Shown piece after piece: positions 24,258 through 34,423 of a stretch of 64,000 nucleotides of DNA (positions are counted from its first letter, which is position 1; every line of letters begins with the position of its first letter). The stretch covers positions 1 through 64,000 of the forward strand of contig JASGUQ010000023.1 in assembly GCA_030057655.1 (NCBI GenBank). Direction: 5' to 3'. Source of the stretch: Bacillota bacterium. GTDB lineage: Bacteria > Bacillota > Clostridia > Christensenellales > Aristaeellaceae. The translations under genes were made by a program, and so were the position numbers. Under the pieces are notes generated by a model. The model searched no databases and was not told the origin of the DNA. It saw only the letters and a list, made by a program, of their open reading frames with translations.

Positions 24258-25748
24258 TTAGCGGTAGAAAGCCTGGCCCAGCATCAGATCCTGCTTCACC
24301 TGCCGCAAATTGGTATTTCGATCAATGATCAGGGCTTCAATGCCCATCTGCTCCGCCCAGTCCGCCATCTGTTCCACTGACAGGTCATAGGAGAAGGCAG
24401 TGTGGTGCGCGCCGCCCGCCAGGATCCAGGCCTCAACTCCGGTCGTGAAGTCCGGTTGCGGTGTCCAGAACGCAGTCGCGACCGGCAGGTTGGGCATGGG
24501 CTTCTCCACCTTCTTGCATTCTACCTCCGCGATGATGAGGCGGAAGCGTGTGCCCAGGTCGATCAGGGAAACCGCGACGCCCGGGCCGGTTTTGGATGTA
24601 AAGACCAGCCGGGCCGGATCCTCCCTGCTGCCCATGGACAGGGGCAGGCAGCGGATGGCCGGCTTGCCGGAAGCGAGAGAGGGGCAGATCTCCAGCATGT
24701 GCGCCTGCAGGATGCCTTCCTTGCCGGGCACGAGGTTATAGGTGTAGTCCTCCAGCATGGAGGTGCCCTTCGCGTCTTTGACGCCCTGGGTCATCAGTTT
24801 CATCAGGCGCACCATGGCCGCCGTCTTCCAGTCGCCTTCCGCGCCAAAGCCATAACCCTTTTGCATCAGGCGCTGAATGGCAAGACCGGGCAGCTGCTGA
24901 AGCCCGCCCAGATCATCAAAGTGGGTGACGATGGCGTGGTAGTTCTTCTCCTTCAGGAAACGCTCAAAACCAAGCTCGATCTGCGCCTGAACCGCGACAT
25001 GGCGGCGGAAATCCTCTTCACCCCGGCCATCCAGGATGACCTCGTACTCCTGATAGTACTCAGAGACCAGCGCGTCCACATCGGCTTTTTTAACATCGTT
25101 GACATAATCCACGATGTCATTGACTGGCCAGGCATCCACCTCCCAGCCGAATTTGACCTGGGCTTCGACCTTGTCCCCCTCGGTAACAGCAACATTACGC
25201 ATGTTGTCAGCGATCCGCAAGACGCGCAGCTTGCTGCTTTCCACAACGCCGACAGCCGTTCTCATCCAGCTGGCAACGCGGGAAATGACCTGCGGATCAC
25301 GCCAGTGCCCGGCTACGACCTTGCGGAAGAGACCCATGCGGGTGAGGATGTGTCCATACTCACGCCCGCCGTGGGCGGACTGGTTTTCGTTCATGAAGTC
25401 CATGTCTATTGTATCATATGGAATCTCTTCATTAAACTGGGTATGCAGGTGCAGCAGAGGTTTTGTATTGATTTTAAGACCCGCGATCCAGGACTTGGCC
25501 GGGGAAAAGGTGTGCATCCAGGTGATGACGCCAGCGCAAAGATCATCCGCAGACGCTTCCGCAAAGGTTTTTTGAATGTGCCCGGCTGAAATCAGGACAG
25601 GCTTCAGCACCAGTGGGAAGGGCAAATTGCCTGAGGCATTGATCTCTTCCACCATGACCTTCGCGTGCTCGGCGACCCGGGTCAAACATTCCTCGCCGTA
25701 AAGGTCCTGGGAACCGACACAGAACCAGAATTGATAATTTTTCATCAT
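24258..25748 (-). CDS. araA: L-arabinose isomerase
   Basis: Manganese-dependent enzyme converting L-arabinose to L-ribulose. The 496 residues match the family norm. The protein opens with FWFCVGSQDLYGEE. It contains GVITWMHTFSPAKSWI, the FNEEIPYDTIDMDFMNENQS block with catalytic and metal glutamates, and GAEGDWKTAAMVRLMKLM. Two adjacent ATG codons (25748 and 25745) are possible starts; GGAG lies closer than usual to the first. It is the second gene of the operon after abfA and is followed closely by araB. Confidence 0.96.
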   Translation of the reverse strand: MMKNYQFWFCVGSQDLYGEECLTRVAEHAKVMVEEINASGNLPFPLVLKPVLISAGHIQKTFAEASADDLCAGVITWMHTFSPAKSWIAGLKINTKPLLHLHTQFNEEIPYDTIDMDFMNENQSAHGGREYGHILTRMGLFRKVVAGHWRDPQVISRVASWMRTAVGVVESSKLRVLRIADNMRNVAVTEGDKVEAQVKFGWEVDAWPVNDIVDYVNDVKKADVDALVSEYYQEYEVILDGRGEEDFRRHVAVQAQIELGFERFLKEKNYHAIVTHFDDLGGLQQLPGLAIQRLMQKGYGFGAEGDWKTAAMVRLMKLMTQGVKDAKGTSMLEDYTYNLVPGKEGILQAHMLEICPSLASGKPAIRCLPLSMGSREDPARLVFTSKTGPGVAVSLIDLGTRFRLIIAEVECKKVEKPMPNLPVATAFWTPQPDFTTGVEAWILAGGAHHTAFSYDLSVEQMADWAEQMGIEALIIDRNTNLRQVKQDLMLGQAFYR

Positions 25749-25797
25749 GACTCCATACTCACTTTCTGAATGTTGACCAAAAAAGGAAAAGCCGCGA

Positions 25798-27327
<1,530 letters not shown>

Positions 27328-27340
27328 TTATATTTGTTGT

Positions 27341-27463
27341 TTAACCTTTTACGCCGCCTGCCGTCATGCCCTCCACAAAGTATTTCTGGAAAGCGAAGAA
27401 AAGGATAAGGATCGGGATCATAACATAACCAGCATTTTCAAACAGGATATTTTCTAAAATCAT
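27341..27463 (-). pseudogene. 3' remnant of a carbohydrate ABC permease (MalG/AraQ type)
   Basis: An in-frame stretch of 40 codons on the minus strand ends VMIPILILFFAFQKYFVEGM and then TAGGVKG before TAA at 27341. This is the characteristic C-terminus of CUT1 carbohydrate permeases. The rest of the permease, which would be about 270 residues, and its partner genes are absent. It lies between the arabinose promoter and abfA, so an oligosaccharide importer was probably deleted. The first ten or so codons (from ATG 27463) do not resemble the family and may be chance sequence. Confidence 0.75.
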
Positions 27464-27489
27464 GGATGGTCACACAATGCGAAATCTTT

Positions 27490-27517
27490 TGTATATTTTA
27501 GCATTTACAGTTGCCAA
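27490..27517 (-). promoter_or_regulatory. Promoter and candidate operator of the arabinose operon
   Basis: On the minus strand TTGGCA (27512-27517), a 16-base spacer and TATACA (27490-27495). A copy of TATTTTAGC (plus-strand reading, 27494-27502) overlaps the -10. The same 9-mer occurs twice upstream of the regulator gene. Confidence 0.6.
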
Positions 27518-27565
27518 TAATAGCATCATAAGAACCGATATTAGAATTATTGATTCCCCTTGTTT

Positions 27566-28447
27566 CTATATTTCCCCAGTGCTGGCATGTCTTGTCAATA
27601 TCATCTTTTGTTTGGATCTGCGGTAATCCCTTGGGGTGCAGCCTTCCAAGGATTTAAATACCTTGGTGAAGTAATTATAGTCCGGGATGCCCACCTGACG
27701 GGCGATCTGGCAGATCTGCAGGTCGGTGTCCTCCAAAAGCGTCTTGCTCCTGTCCACGCGCTGACGCCTGATGTAGTTTTGCAGGCTGGTGCCAAAATAC
27801 TCCTGCGCGAGGCGGTTGATCCGGGTCTTGCTGATGCCCAGATGCGAGCAAATCTGCTCTGTTCCAAGGCTGCCGTCCAGTGAGTTTGTGATGTAGTCGG
27901 ACACCTGGAAAGCCAGGCTGCCCTCTGAGATGGAGGCAGCTTTGCTCATCCAGACGTAAGCGGTACAAGCCTGGAGGATTTCAAAAGCAGCCTCCATTAA
28001 TTTGGGCGATATCTCCCGATGCTGAAAATAGGCTTCCCGGATAACTGGCTCCGAAACGCCATAGGAAGCACACTTGTCGATGACCTGCTGAAGCGATTCT
28101 TCTTTTAAACCATAGGGCGTCAATTGACCCGAGACAATGTATCCGACAATGAGGTTTTTTTCCGTAATGATCGGCACGACAAATTCCTCAAGCCCGATGT
28201 GGCAGCGGTACATCTCCCCTTTTCCGGTGGATTTGCAGCGCATGCAGGCATCAAAATCGCTTTTGATGCACTGTTTTTCAAATTCAGGATTCTTTCTTAA
28301 CAGAGCGCACAGGGGTGAACGAACCTGGTTCTGGCTCCAAGCCAGTCCGCGGCCTTTATCGTCGTATACAACGGAGTGGATGCCGCTAATTAAGTAAAAA
28401 CTGTCAATGATCTTCTGTAATTTCTCCCGGTCAAAGCTCAAACGCAT
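27566..28447 (-). CDS. AraC-family transcriptional regulator with PocR sensory domain
   Basis: DNA-binding regulator of 293 residues. Residues about 1-170 form a PocR-type ligand domain with the cysteine series CIKSDFDACMRC. The last 100 residues hold two helix-turn-helix units of the AraC type (EQICSHLGISKTRINRLAQE and CQIARQVGIPDYNYFTKVFK). ATG 28447 follows GGAGG; the frame is open further upstream but lacks a ribosome site. Its position directly upstream of the arabinose operon, and shared TATTTTAGC boxes at both promoters, suggest that it controls that operon and itself. PocR domains bind small hydrocarbon-derived ligands, so an arabinose-related effector is inference. Confidence 0.88.
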   Translation of the reverse strand: MRLSFDREKLQKIIDSFYLISGIHSVVYDDKGRGLAWSQNQVRSPLCALLRKNPEFEKQCIKSDFDACMRCKSTGKGEMYRCHIGLEEFVVPIITEKNLIVGYIVSGQLTPYGLKEESLQQVIDKCASYGVSEPVIREAYFQHREISPKLMEAAFEILQACTAYVWMSKAASISEGSLAFQVSDYITNSLDGSLGTEQICSHLGISKTRINRLAQEYFGTSLQNYIRRQRVDRSKTLLEDTDLQICQIARQVGIPDYNYFTKVFKSLEGCTPRDYRRSKQKMILTRHASTGEI

Positions 28448-28465
28448 GGCCCACCCTCCTGAACA

Positions 28466-28525
28466 TATTTTAGCAATTTTAAGTTTCTTAATTGCTATTT
28501 TAGCCTTTGAAACGAAAAAAGGCAA
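28466..28525 (-). promoter_or_regulatory. Promoter and operator-like repeats of the AraC-type regulator
   Basis: On the minus strand TTGCCT (28520-28525), 17 bases, TAAAAT (28497-28502). TATTTTAGC occurs at 28466-28474 and 28495-28503 as a direct repeat with 29-base phase. TAGCAATT/AATTGCTA (28471-28478/28490-28497) forms an inverted repeat between them. One box covers the -10, which would suit autorepression. Confidence 0.6.
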
Positions 28526-28565
28526 TCATCTATATGACTGCCATCAATCAATGTTTAATGATTTA

Positions 28566-29138
28566 TCAAGAAAAATGAATGATATCAGCGTCCAGAAGGG
28601 CTGCCTCATCTGCGTCGTGGCTGATGAGCAGGATGGTTTTCCCCGCTGAATAGGTCTTGATGACCTCGGCGGTTATTTTCTTTGTTTCCTCATCCAGGCC
28701 TTTAAACGGCTCGTCCATCAGGAGAAACTCAAAATCCACCGCCAGCGCGCGGGCAACCGCAACGCGGCGTTTCATGCCGCCTGAAAACTCCTTCACCGGC
28801 TTTTTCCCTTCTTCCCCGAGGCCCAGCAAGTGAAGCAGGTGCAGATTACTTTCATCCTTTGCCCTGCCCGTCACCAGGCGCAGGTTGGACAGCGCGCTGG
28901 CAGACTCCGCCAGCCTGTCCTCCTGAAAGACCGCGCTCATGGGTGTGATGGTGCTGACCTTTCCAGTGTCTGGAAGTGTCAAGCCCAGAAGCAGCCTGAA
29001 CACAGTGGTCTTGCCGATGCCCGAAGGGCCCATCAGGCAGACCGATTTGCCTGTGGGGATGGATAGGCTGTAATCCTTGAGCACGATGTTTGAGCCAAAG
29101 GACTTGGTTATGTTTTTCAAAAGAATCTGATCGCTCAT
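28566..29138 (-). CDS. Nitrate/sulfonate/taurine-type ABC transporter, ATPase
   Basis: ATP-binding subunit (190 residues, short for the family) with Walker A GPSGIGKTT, Q-loop FQED, signature FSGGMKRRVAVARAL, Walker B LLMDEP and a closing switch histidine ISHD. It is ATGA-coupled to the permease gene upstream. With the permease and the binding protein it makes a complete three-gene importer. The substrate cannot be read from the sequence. The trio follows the hydrogenase operon on the same strand with a gap of only about 38 bases. Confidence 0.9.
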   Translation of the reverse strand: MSDQILLKNITKSFGSNIVLKDYSLSIPTGKSVCLMGPSGIGKTTVFRLLLGLTLPDTGKVSTITPMSAVFQEDRLAESASALSNLRLVTGRAKDESNLHLLHLLGLGEEGKKPVKEFSGGMKRRVAVARALAVDFEFLLMDEPFKGLDEETKKITAEVIKTYSAGKTILLISHDADEAALLDADIIHFS

Positions 29139-29908
29139 AGGCGCGTGAGGGCTTCCCTGCCCCTGGAAAAAAGCGCTTTTAAAATCTTGTTGGTCAGCAG
29201 GCTTAAAAGCACAATGAAGGCTGTCCAGGCAAGCAGGTCCGCGGTGTTGTAATTGACCTTCGCGCTGTACAGTTTCTCGCCAATGCTGCCCCTGGGGATT
29301 CCGATGACCTCAGCTGCGATGCCGCTTTTCCAGGACAAGCCCAGCGCCGTCACAGCCCCTGACAGCAGATAGGAATACAGCTGCGGAAGGGTGATATAGA
29401 TCAATTTTCTAAAAGGCGTGACCCGAAAAACAGCCGCCACCTCAAGAAGCGCTTTGTCCTGTGCAAAAAGCCCCTCCAGGACGTTGCTGTAGATGACAGG
29501 GAAGGCGATGACAAAGGCGATGAGGGCGGAGAGCCAGCGGGTGGATACCAGGATAATGGCCAAAATAACAAAGCTGGTCACCGGCACAGAGCGCGCCAGT
29601 GCGACCAGCGGGGAAACAAGTTCATGGATCAGGCGTGACCTGGAAGCGCCTGCTGCCAGCAGCAGGGCCAGGCACAGCGCGGTGAAAAATCCAACCAGCA
29701 CCCTCAGGGTCGAATTCAAAAAGGCGAGATAGCTGGATGGCAGCGTTAAAAGACGAACAAAGGATATAAAAACCTGAAGCGGTGAGGCAAGCAGAAACTC
29801 ATGCCCCACCGCCATGGCCGTCAGCTGCCAGGCCAGAAGCCAGAAAGCGACAGCCAGCAGCCTGTAAGCGCCTTTTTTCCACTCAGGGCGCGTAGTAGAA
29901 GGCATCAT
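29135..29908 (-). CDS. Nitrate/sulfonate-type ABC transporter, permease
   Basis: Membrane permease of about 257 residues with six or so hydrophobic segments and the EAA-like loop LLEVAAVFRVTPFRKLIYITLPQ. The frame is open to 29947, but an ATG pair at 29908/29905 overlaps the binding-protein gene less and is the more likely start. It still overlaps the end of that gene by about 26 bases, so translation is coupled. Confidence 0.88.
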   Translation of the reverse strand: MMPSTTRPEWKKGAYRLLAVAFWLLAWQLTAMAVGHEFLLASPLQVFISFVRLLTLPSSYLAFLNSTLRVLVGFFTALCLALLLAAGASRSRLIHELVSPLVALARSVPVTSFVILAIILVSTRWLSALIAFVIAFPVIYSNVLEGLFAQDKALLEVAAVFRVTPFRKLIYITLPQLYSYLLSGAVTALGLSWKSGIAAEVIGIPRGSIGEKLYSAKVNYNTADLLAWTAFIVLLSLLTNKILKALFSRGREALTRL

Positions 29909-30824
29909 CCGGCAGGCTTCCGCCAGTGGTCTCAGGATTGCTGTCAAAGAGCATCTGGTAGAAAGGCTTCAGGAGCGCAACCATTTCTTCGCCGGCCTGG
30001 AAGGTGATGCCGCAGTAGGGCAGGGCCTTTTCAGCGGCCTGGGCGTTGATGATGTCAAATTCACCGATGAGCTGCGCGGCTTCCTTGTTGTTGGCAGTCA
30101 CATACTCAACAGAGGTCTTGTATCCCTCCAGGAATTTGGCAAGCTTCTCTGGCTGGTTCTTGATCACATCTGCCCGGGCGACGGTGACGCCGGTGATGAG
30201 GCTGCCTTGACCCAGATTTTCCCATTCCTTGTTCAGATCAAGCGCGATGCGGATGTCGGGGCTCTTGCTTTGAGCCACAGTGACAAAGGGCTGGGGCAGC
30301 ATGGCGATGGCTGCCGGGTCTGACATCAGAGCAGCCAGGGCTTCTGCGTGTTCCGCCTTCCATTGAATATCCACGCCCTCAATTCCGGCCTGCTTCAACA
30401 GGTGGTTGAGAACATATTCCGGTGTGGACGCTTTGCCGGAGGCGTACAGCGTCCTGCCCTTGAGGTCGGAGAGGGACTGCACGCTTTCCCCTCGCTCCAC
30501 AATGTACAAGACGCCCAGGGTGTTCACATTGACCACGCGGACCGCGCCCTTGGTGTTGGCGTAGAGGATGGCTGCCAGGTTCACAGGGAGGCAGGCAACA
30601 TCCAAGCCGCCGCGGACCAGTTCAGGCAGGAGCGCGTCCGGGCTGGCCGCCAGGGTAAAGGCGTAATCAGCTTGACCCTCCTGATCCTTCATCAGTTTGA
30701 CCAGGCCCATGCTGGTGGGGCCCTTGAGGGCGCCGACCCGCAGAGGCGTTTCCGCCTCTGCCAGGGCTGGCAGGACTGCCATGGCCAGGATCAAGGCCAA
30801 AGCAAATGAAATCAGTTTTTTCAT
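29883..30824 (-). CDS. ABC transporter substrate-binding protein (NMT1/nitrate-sulfonate type)
   Basis: Exported binding protein, about 313 residues, of the type 2 periplasmic fold. The signal peptide ends AxA (ALAEA-ETP) and has no lipobox cysteine. Typical segments are LRVGALKGPTSMGLVKLM, GGLDVACLPVNLAAIL, VNTLGVLYIVERG and LKGRTLYASGKASTPEYVL. ATG 30824 (MKKLIS) is preferred to 30830 because GAAGGGA is then correctly spaced. It belongs with the permease and ATPase downstream. Similar proteins carry sulfonates, thiamine precursors or metals, so the ligand is open. Confidence 0.87.
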   Translation of the reverse strand: MKKLISFALALILAMAVLPALAEAETPLRVGALKGPTSMGLVKLMKDQEGQADYAFTLAASPDALLPELVRGGLDVACLPVNLAAILYANTKGAVRVVNVNTLGVLYIVERGESVQSLSDLKGRTLYASGKASTPEYVLNHLLKQAGIEGVDIQWKAEHAEALAALMSDPAAIAMLPQPFVTVAQSKSPDIRIALDLNKEWENLGQGSLITGVTVARADVIKNQPEKLAKFLEGYKTSVEYVTANNKEAAQLIGEFDIINAQAAEKALPYCGITFQAGEEMVALLKPFYQMLFDSNPETTGGSLPDDAFYYAP

Positions 30825-30862
30825 GTACATTCCCTTCGGTTTCAGGTCATCCAGGCTTCTTG

Positions 30863-32617
30863 TTATACGGACTGGCGGTACTTGCTGTGCTTTTCGTAAT
30901 GGGTGTGCAGCAGGTGATGCGCCTTCTGGCTGTTGGGGGTACCCAGGTACTCCTTGTAAAGCCTCTGAATGCCCGGGTTCTCATGGCTCTTGCGGCGGAC
31001 GCTGCCCGCATCAGCGGTGTAGAGCGCTTTGGCCCTCAGCGTCCTGTGATCCACGCGCGCCCTGGTCTCATCGGTAACGATGGGCTGGCCGCCGCCATTG
31101 ACGCAGCCGCCTTCGCAGCCCATGATTTCAATAAAGTGGTAGGATTTTTCACCTGATTTAATGCTGTCAAGCAGGATCTTCGCGTTGGCGGTGCTGTGGG
31201 CGACGGCGATGCGCAGGGTGAGGTCGCCAATCTGCACATCCGCTTCCTTGATACCCTTCAGCCCGCGGACAGCGTGGAAGTCCAGGTTCTCCAGGGTTTT
31301 GCCGGTGATGGTCTCATAAGCGGTGCGAAGCGCCGCTTCCATAACGCCGCCGGTGGCGCCAAAGATGGTCGCAGCTCCTGTGCTGTCACCCAACAGGCTG
31401 TCGTATTCCTCATCCGGCAGGGAAACGAAATCAACACCGTTGGACTTGATCATTTTGGCCAATTCACGGGTGGTGATGACGGCGTCCACATCCGGAACAC
31501 CCAAGGCAGCCAGCTGGGGCCTGTCCGCCTCGTTCTTCTTGGCGGTGCAGGGCATGACGGAGACCACCGCGATGTCGCCGGTGGCAATGCCGGTCTTCTC
31601 CGCGTAATAGCTCTTGATGATCGCACCCAACATTTCGTGGGGGGATTTGCAGGTGGAGAGGTTGGGAATGAACTCCGGATAGAAGGTCTCGCAGAAGTTG
31701 ATCCAGCCGGGCGAACAGGAGGTGATCATGGGCAGAACCCCATTGTTCTGAATGCGGCTGACCAGCTCGGTGGCCTCTTCCATGATGGTGAGGTCTGCAG
31801 CAAAATCAGTGTCAAACACCTGGTCAAAGCCCAGCCGGCGAAGGGCGGCGACCATCTTGCCGGTGACGTTGGTGCCAATGGGCATGCCAAACTCCTCGCC
31901 AAGCGCCGCGCGCACAGCCGGCGCAGTCTGGACGACCACGTGCTTTTTCGGGTCATGCAGCAATTTCCAGACCAGGGGAGACTCGTCCTTTTCACGGAGC
32001 GCACCCACCGGGCAGGCCGCGATGCACTGACCGCAGCCAATGCAGGCGGTCTCGGAGAGGTGCATCTTCCAGGGAGACTCGATGGAAGTGGTGAAGCCGC
32101 GGCCAACCGGGCCGATGACACCGACCGCCTGTTTTTTAAAACAGGTGGACACGCAGCGGCGGCAGTTGATGCACTTGTTGTTGTCGCGCACAATAGAAGG
32201 AGAGAAATCATCCACCTTGTAATCGGTGCGCTCGCCCTTATAGGTGTGGCTGTCAAACACTTCCAGTTCTTTGGCCAGGCGCTGCAGTTCGCAGCTCTGG
32301 CTGCGGGCACAGGAAAGACACTGCTGATCGTGGTTGCTTAAAATCAACTCCAGCACGGCTTTGCGCGCATGGCGCACACGTCGGGTGTTTGTCTTAACAT
32401 CCATGCCCTCTGTGGCTTTCAGCACACAAGAAGCCTGGAGCGTTCTGGCCCCGGTTTCAACAACGCACATGCGGCAGGCGCCGATCTCGTTGATTTCCTC
32501 AAGGAAACACAGGGTGGGGATGCGGATGTTGGCTTTACGGGCAGCTTCAAGAACGGTCGTGCCTTCTTCCACCTGAACCTTGACCCCGTCGATGGTTAAA
32601 GAAATCATCTTAGACAT
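30863..32617 (-). CDS. hndD: NAD(P)-linked [FeFe]-hydrogenase catalytic subunit
   Basis: Catalytic subunit of a multimeric [FeFe]-hydrogenase (584 residues) that evolves or oxidises hydrogen. The N-terminal [2Fe-2S] domain uses C37, C48, C51 and C64. A His-Cys3 cluster follows in HDQQCLSCARSQSC. Two [4Fe-4S] motifs come next (CINCRRCVSTC and CIGCGQCIAACP). H-cluster motifs are TSCSPGW, MPCTAKKNE and MGCEGGCVNGGGQP, with the small-subunit-like C-terminus fused. The serine in the first motif replaces the second cysteine of TSCCPGW; I recall this in related clostridial multimeric enzymes. It is 12 bases after hndC and probably forms an electron-bifurcating complex with HndA-C. Confidence 0.95.
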   Translation of the reverse strand: MSKMISLTIDGVKVQVEEGTTVLEAARKANIRIPTLCFLEEINEIGACRMCVVETGARTLQASCVLKATEGMDVKTNTRRVRHARKAVLELILSNHDQQCLSCARSQSCELQRLAKELEVFDSHTYKGERTDYKVDDFSPSIVRDNNKCINCRRCVSTCFKKQAVGVIGPVGRGFTTSIESPWKMHLSETACIGCGQCIAACPVGALREKDESPLVWKLLHDPKKHVVVQTAPAVRAALGEEFGMPIGTNVTGKMVAALRRLGFDQVFDTDFAADLTIMEEATELVSRIQNNGVLPMITSCSPGWINFCETFYPEFIPNLSTCKSPHEMLGAIIKSYYAEKTGIATGDIAVVSVMPCTAKKNEADRPQLAALGVPDVDAVITTRELAKMIKSNGVDFVSLPDEEYDSLLGDSTGAATIFGATGGVMEAALRTAYETITGKTLENLDFHAVRGLKGIKEADVQIGDLTLRIAVAHSTANAKILLDSIKSGEKSYHFIEIMGCEGGCVNGGGQPIVTDETRARVDHRTLRAKALYTADAGSVRRKSHENPGIQRLYKEYLGTPNSQKAHHLLHTHYEKHSKYRQSV

Positions 32618-32629
32618 TCTATCCTCCTC

Positions 32630-34423
32630 TTAAACCTTGATGATGGCGTCAAAGTGGCATTTGCTGATGCAGGAATCGCACTTGATGCACTTGTCGATAT
32701 CAATGTGGTGCTTGCCGCGGGGTTCGCCGCTGATGGCGCCCACAGGGCAGACACGGGCACAGGCGGTGCAGCCGCGGCACTTGTCGGTGATCTCAAGGTG
32801 CAGCAGGTCCTTGCAGTGATGGGCAGGGCAGCGCTTGTCCTTAATGTGCGCCTCATACTCATCCCGGAAGTAGCGGATGGTGGACAGCACAGGGTTGGGC
32901 GCGGTCTGGCCCAGTCCGCAGAGCGCGGTATCCTTGATGGCGTGCGCCAGGGTCTCCAGTTTTTCTATGTCGCCTTCTTCGCCCTTGCCGGACACGATGC
33001 GGTCCAGGATCTCCAGCATCCTGCGGGTACCGATGCGGCAGGGGGTGCATTTGCCGCAGGACTCGTCCACCGTGAAATCCAGGAAGAAACGGGCGATGTC
33101 GACCATGCAGTTGTCTTCGTCCATGACGATCATACCGCCGGAGCCCATCATGGAGCCGATCTCCACCAGGGAGTCATACTCAATGGGCACATCGATCAAA
33201 GAGCTGGGGATGCAACCGCCGGAAGGCCCGCCTGTCTGTACGGCCTTGAACTTCTTGCCCTTGGGGATGCCGCCGCCGATGTCATAGATAACGGTGCGAA
33301 GCGGGGTGCCCATGGGGACTTCCACCAGGCCGGTGTTGTTGATCTTGCCGCCCAGGGCGAACACCTTGGTGCCGGGAGAGCGCTGGCTGCCCATGGTGCG
33401 GAACCACTCTGCGCCGTTTAAGAGAATCTGCGGGATGTTCGCAAAGGTTTCCACGTTGTTGATGTTGGTGGGTTTGCCAAACAGGCCGCACTCCGCCGGG
33501 AAGGGCGGCTTGGGGGTGGGCTCGCCGCGGCGGCCTTCAATGGAGGACATGAGCGCGGTTTCCTCGCCGCACACAAAAGCGCCGGCGCCCAAACGGATGT
33601 GGATGTCAAATTTAAACCCGGTGTTTAAAATATTCTCCCCCAGGAGGCCGTACGCTTTGGCTTGGTCAATCGCGATCTGCAGGCGTTTGACCGCGATGGG
33701 GTATTCCGCGCGCACATAGATGTAGCCCTCATCAGAGCCAATGGCATAGCCGCAAAGCACCATGGCTTCCAGTGTCGAATGGGGATCGCCCTCCAGAATG
33801 CTTCTGTCCATGAAAGCGCCGGGGTCGCCCTCATCCGCGTTGCAGATGACATATTTTTTGTCAGACACACTCTTGGCGCAGAGCTGCCATTTGAGCCCGG
33901 TGGGGAAACCGCCGCCCCCGCGGCCCCTGAGACCGGACTCTTTGATAACATCAATGACCTGCTGAGGCGTCATTTCCGTGAGCGCCGTGGCCAGGGCCTT
34001 GTAGCCGTCAAAGGCAATGTACTCGTCGATCTTTTCAGGGTCGATCACGCCGCAGTTGCGCAGCGCTACGCGGGTTTGGTGCTTGTAAAAATCAATGTCG
34101 TTTAAGGACTGGGAATGGTTGGGAACCTCGGAGTGCTCATGATAAACCAGGCGGCGGACGATGCGCCCTTTGAGCAGATGCTCCGCCACGATCTCGTCCA
34201 CATCCTCCGGGGTGACGCGGGAATAGAAGGTACCCTCAGGATAAACGATGACCACGGGGCCCGCTTCGCAAAGGCCAAAGCAGCCTGTTTTGACGACGCT
34301 GATCTCATCATCCAGTTTGTGCTCCTTGAGCTGCTGGGCAAATCGGTCAAGCAGTTTTACAGAACCGGAAGATGTGCAGCCGGTGCCGCCGCAAATGAGG
34401 ACATGAGAACGGTAAATTTTCAT
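32630..34423 (-). CDS. hndC: Hydrogenase flavin/NAD(P)-binding subunit (NuoF-like)
   Basis: Diaphorase subunit (597 residues) that binds FMN and NAD(P) and passes electrons to HndD. It starts with a thioredoxin-like [2Fe-2S] domain (GGTGCTSSG and CFGLCEAGP). The NuoF core follows, with GRGGGGFPTGLKW (NAD site), the FMN-region segment ICNADEGDPGAFMDR, and the [4Fe-4S] motif ESCGKCTPCR. The C-terminus carries two ferredoxin clusters, CRGCTACARVCP and CIKCDSCISKC. That layout is typical of HydB/HndC in bifurcating hydrogenases. The start overlaps the hndB stop as ATGA. Confidence 0.95.
   Translation of the reverse strand: MKIYRSHVLICGGTGCTSSGSVKLLDRFAQQLKEHKLDDEISVVKTGCFGLCEAGPVVIVYPEGTFYSRVTPEDVDEIVAEHLLKGRIVRRLVYHEHSEVPNHSQSLNDIDFYKHQTRVALRNCGVIDPEKIDEYIAFDGYKALATALTEMTPQQVIDVIKESGLRGRGGGGFPTGLKWQLCAKSVSDKKYVICNADEGDPGAFMDRSILEGDPHSTLEAMVLCGYAIGSDEGYIYVRAEYPIAVKRLQIAIDQAKAYGLLGENILNTGFKFDIHIRLGAGAFVCGEETALMSSIEGRRGEPTPKPPFPAECGLFGKPTNINNVETFANIPQILLNGAEWFRTMGSQRSPGTKVFALGGKINNTGLVEVPMGTPLRTVIYDIGGGIPKGKKFKAVQTGGPSGGCIPSSLIDVPIEYDSLVEIGSMMGSGGMIVMDEDNCMVDIARFFLDFTVDESCGKCTPCRIGTRRMLEILDRIVSGKGEEGDIEKLETLAHAIKDTALCGLGQTAPNPVLSTIRYFRDEYEAHIKDKRCPAHHCKDLLHLEITDKCRGCTACARVCPVGAISGEPRGKHHIDIDKCIKCDSCISKCHFDAIIKV

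Noticed and set aside
24402..25589. Long plus-strand open frame (395 codons)
   Set aside because: It lies antisense to araA, which is a clear full-length gene; the translation resembles no protein and is rich in His/Gly/Asp as expected of a shadow frame.
31196..32341. Plus-strand open frame (381 codons)
   Set aside because: Antisense to hndD, whose cluster-binding motifs are unmistakable.
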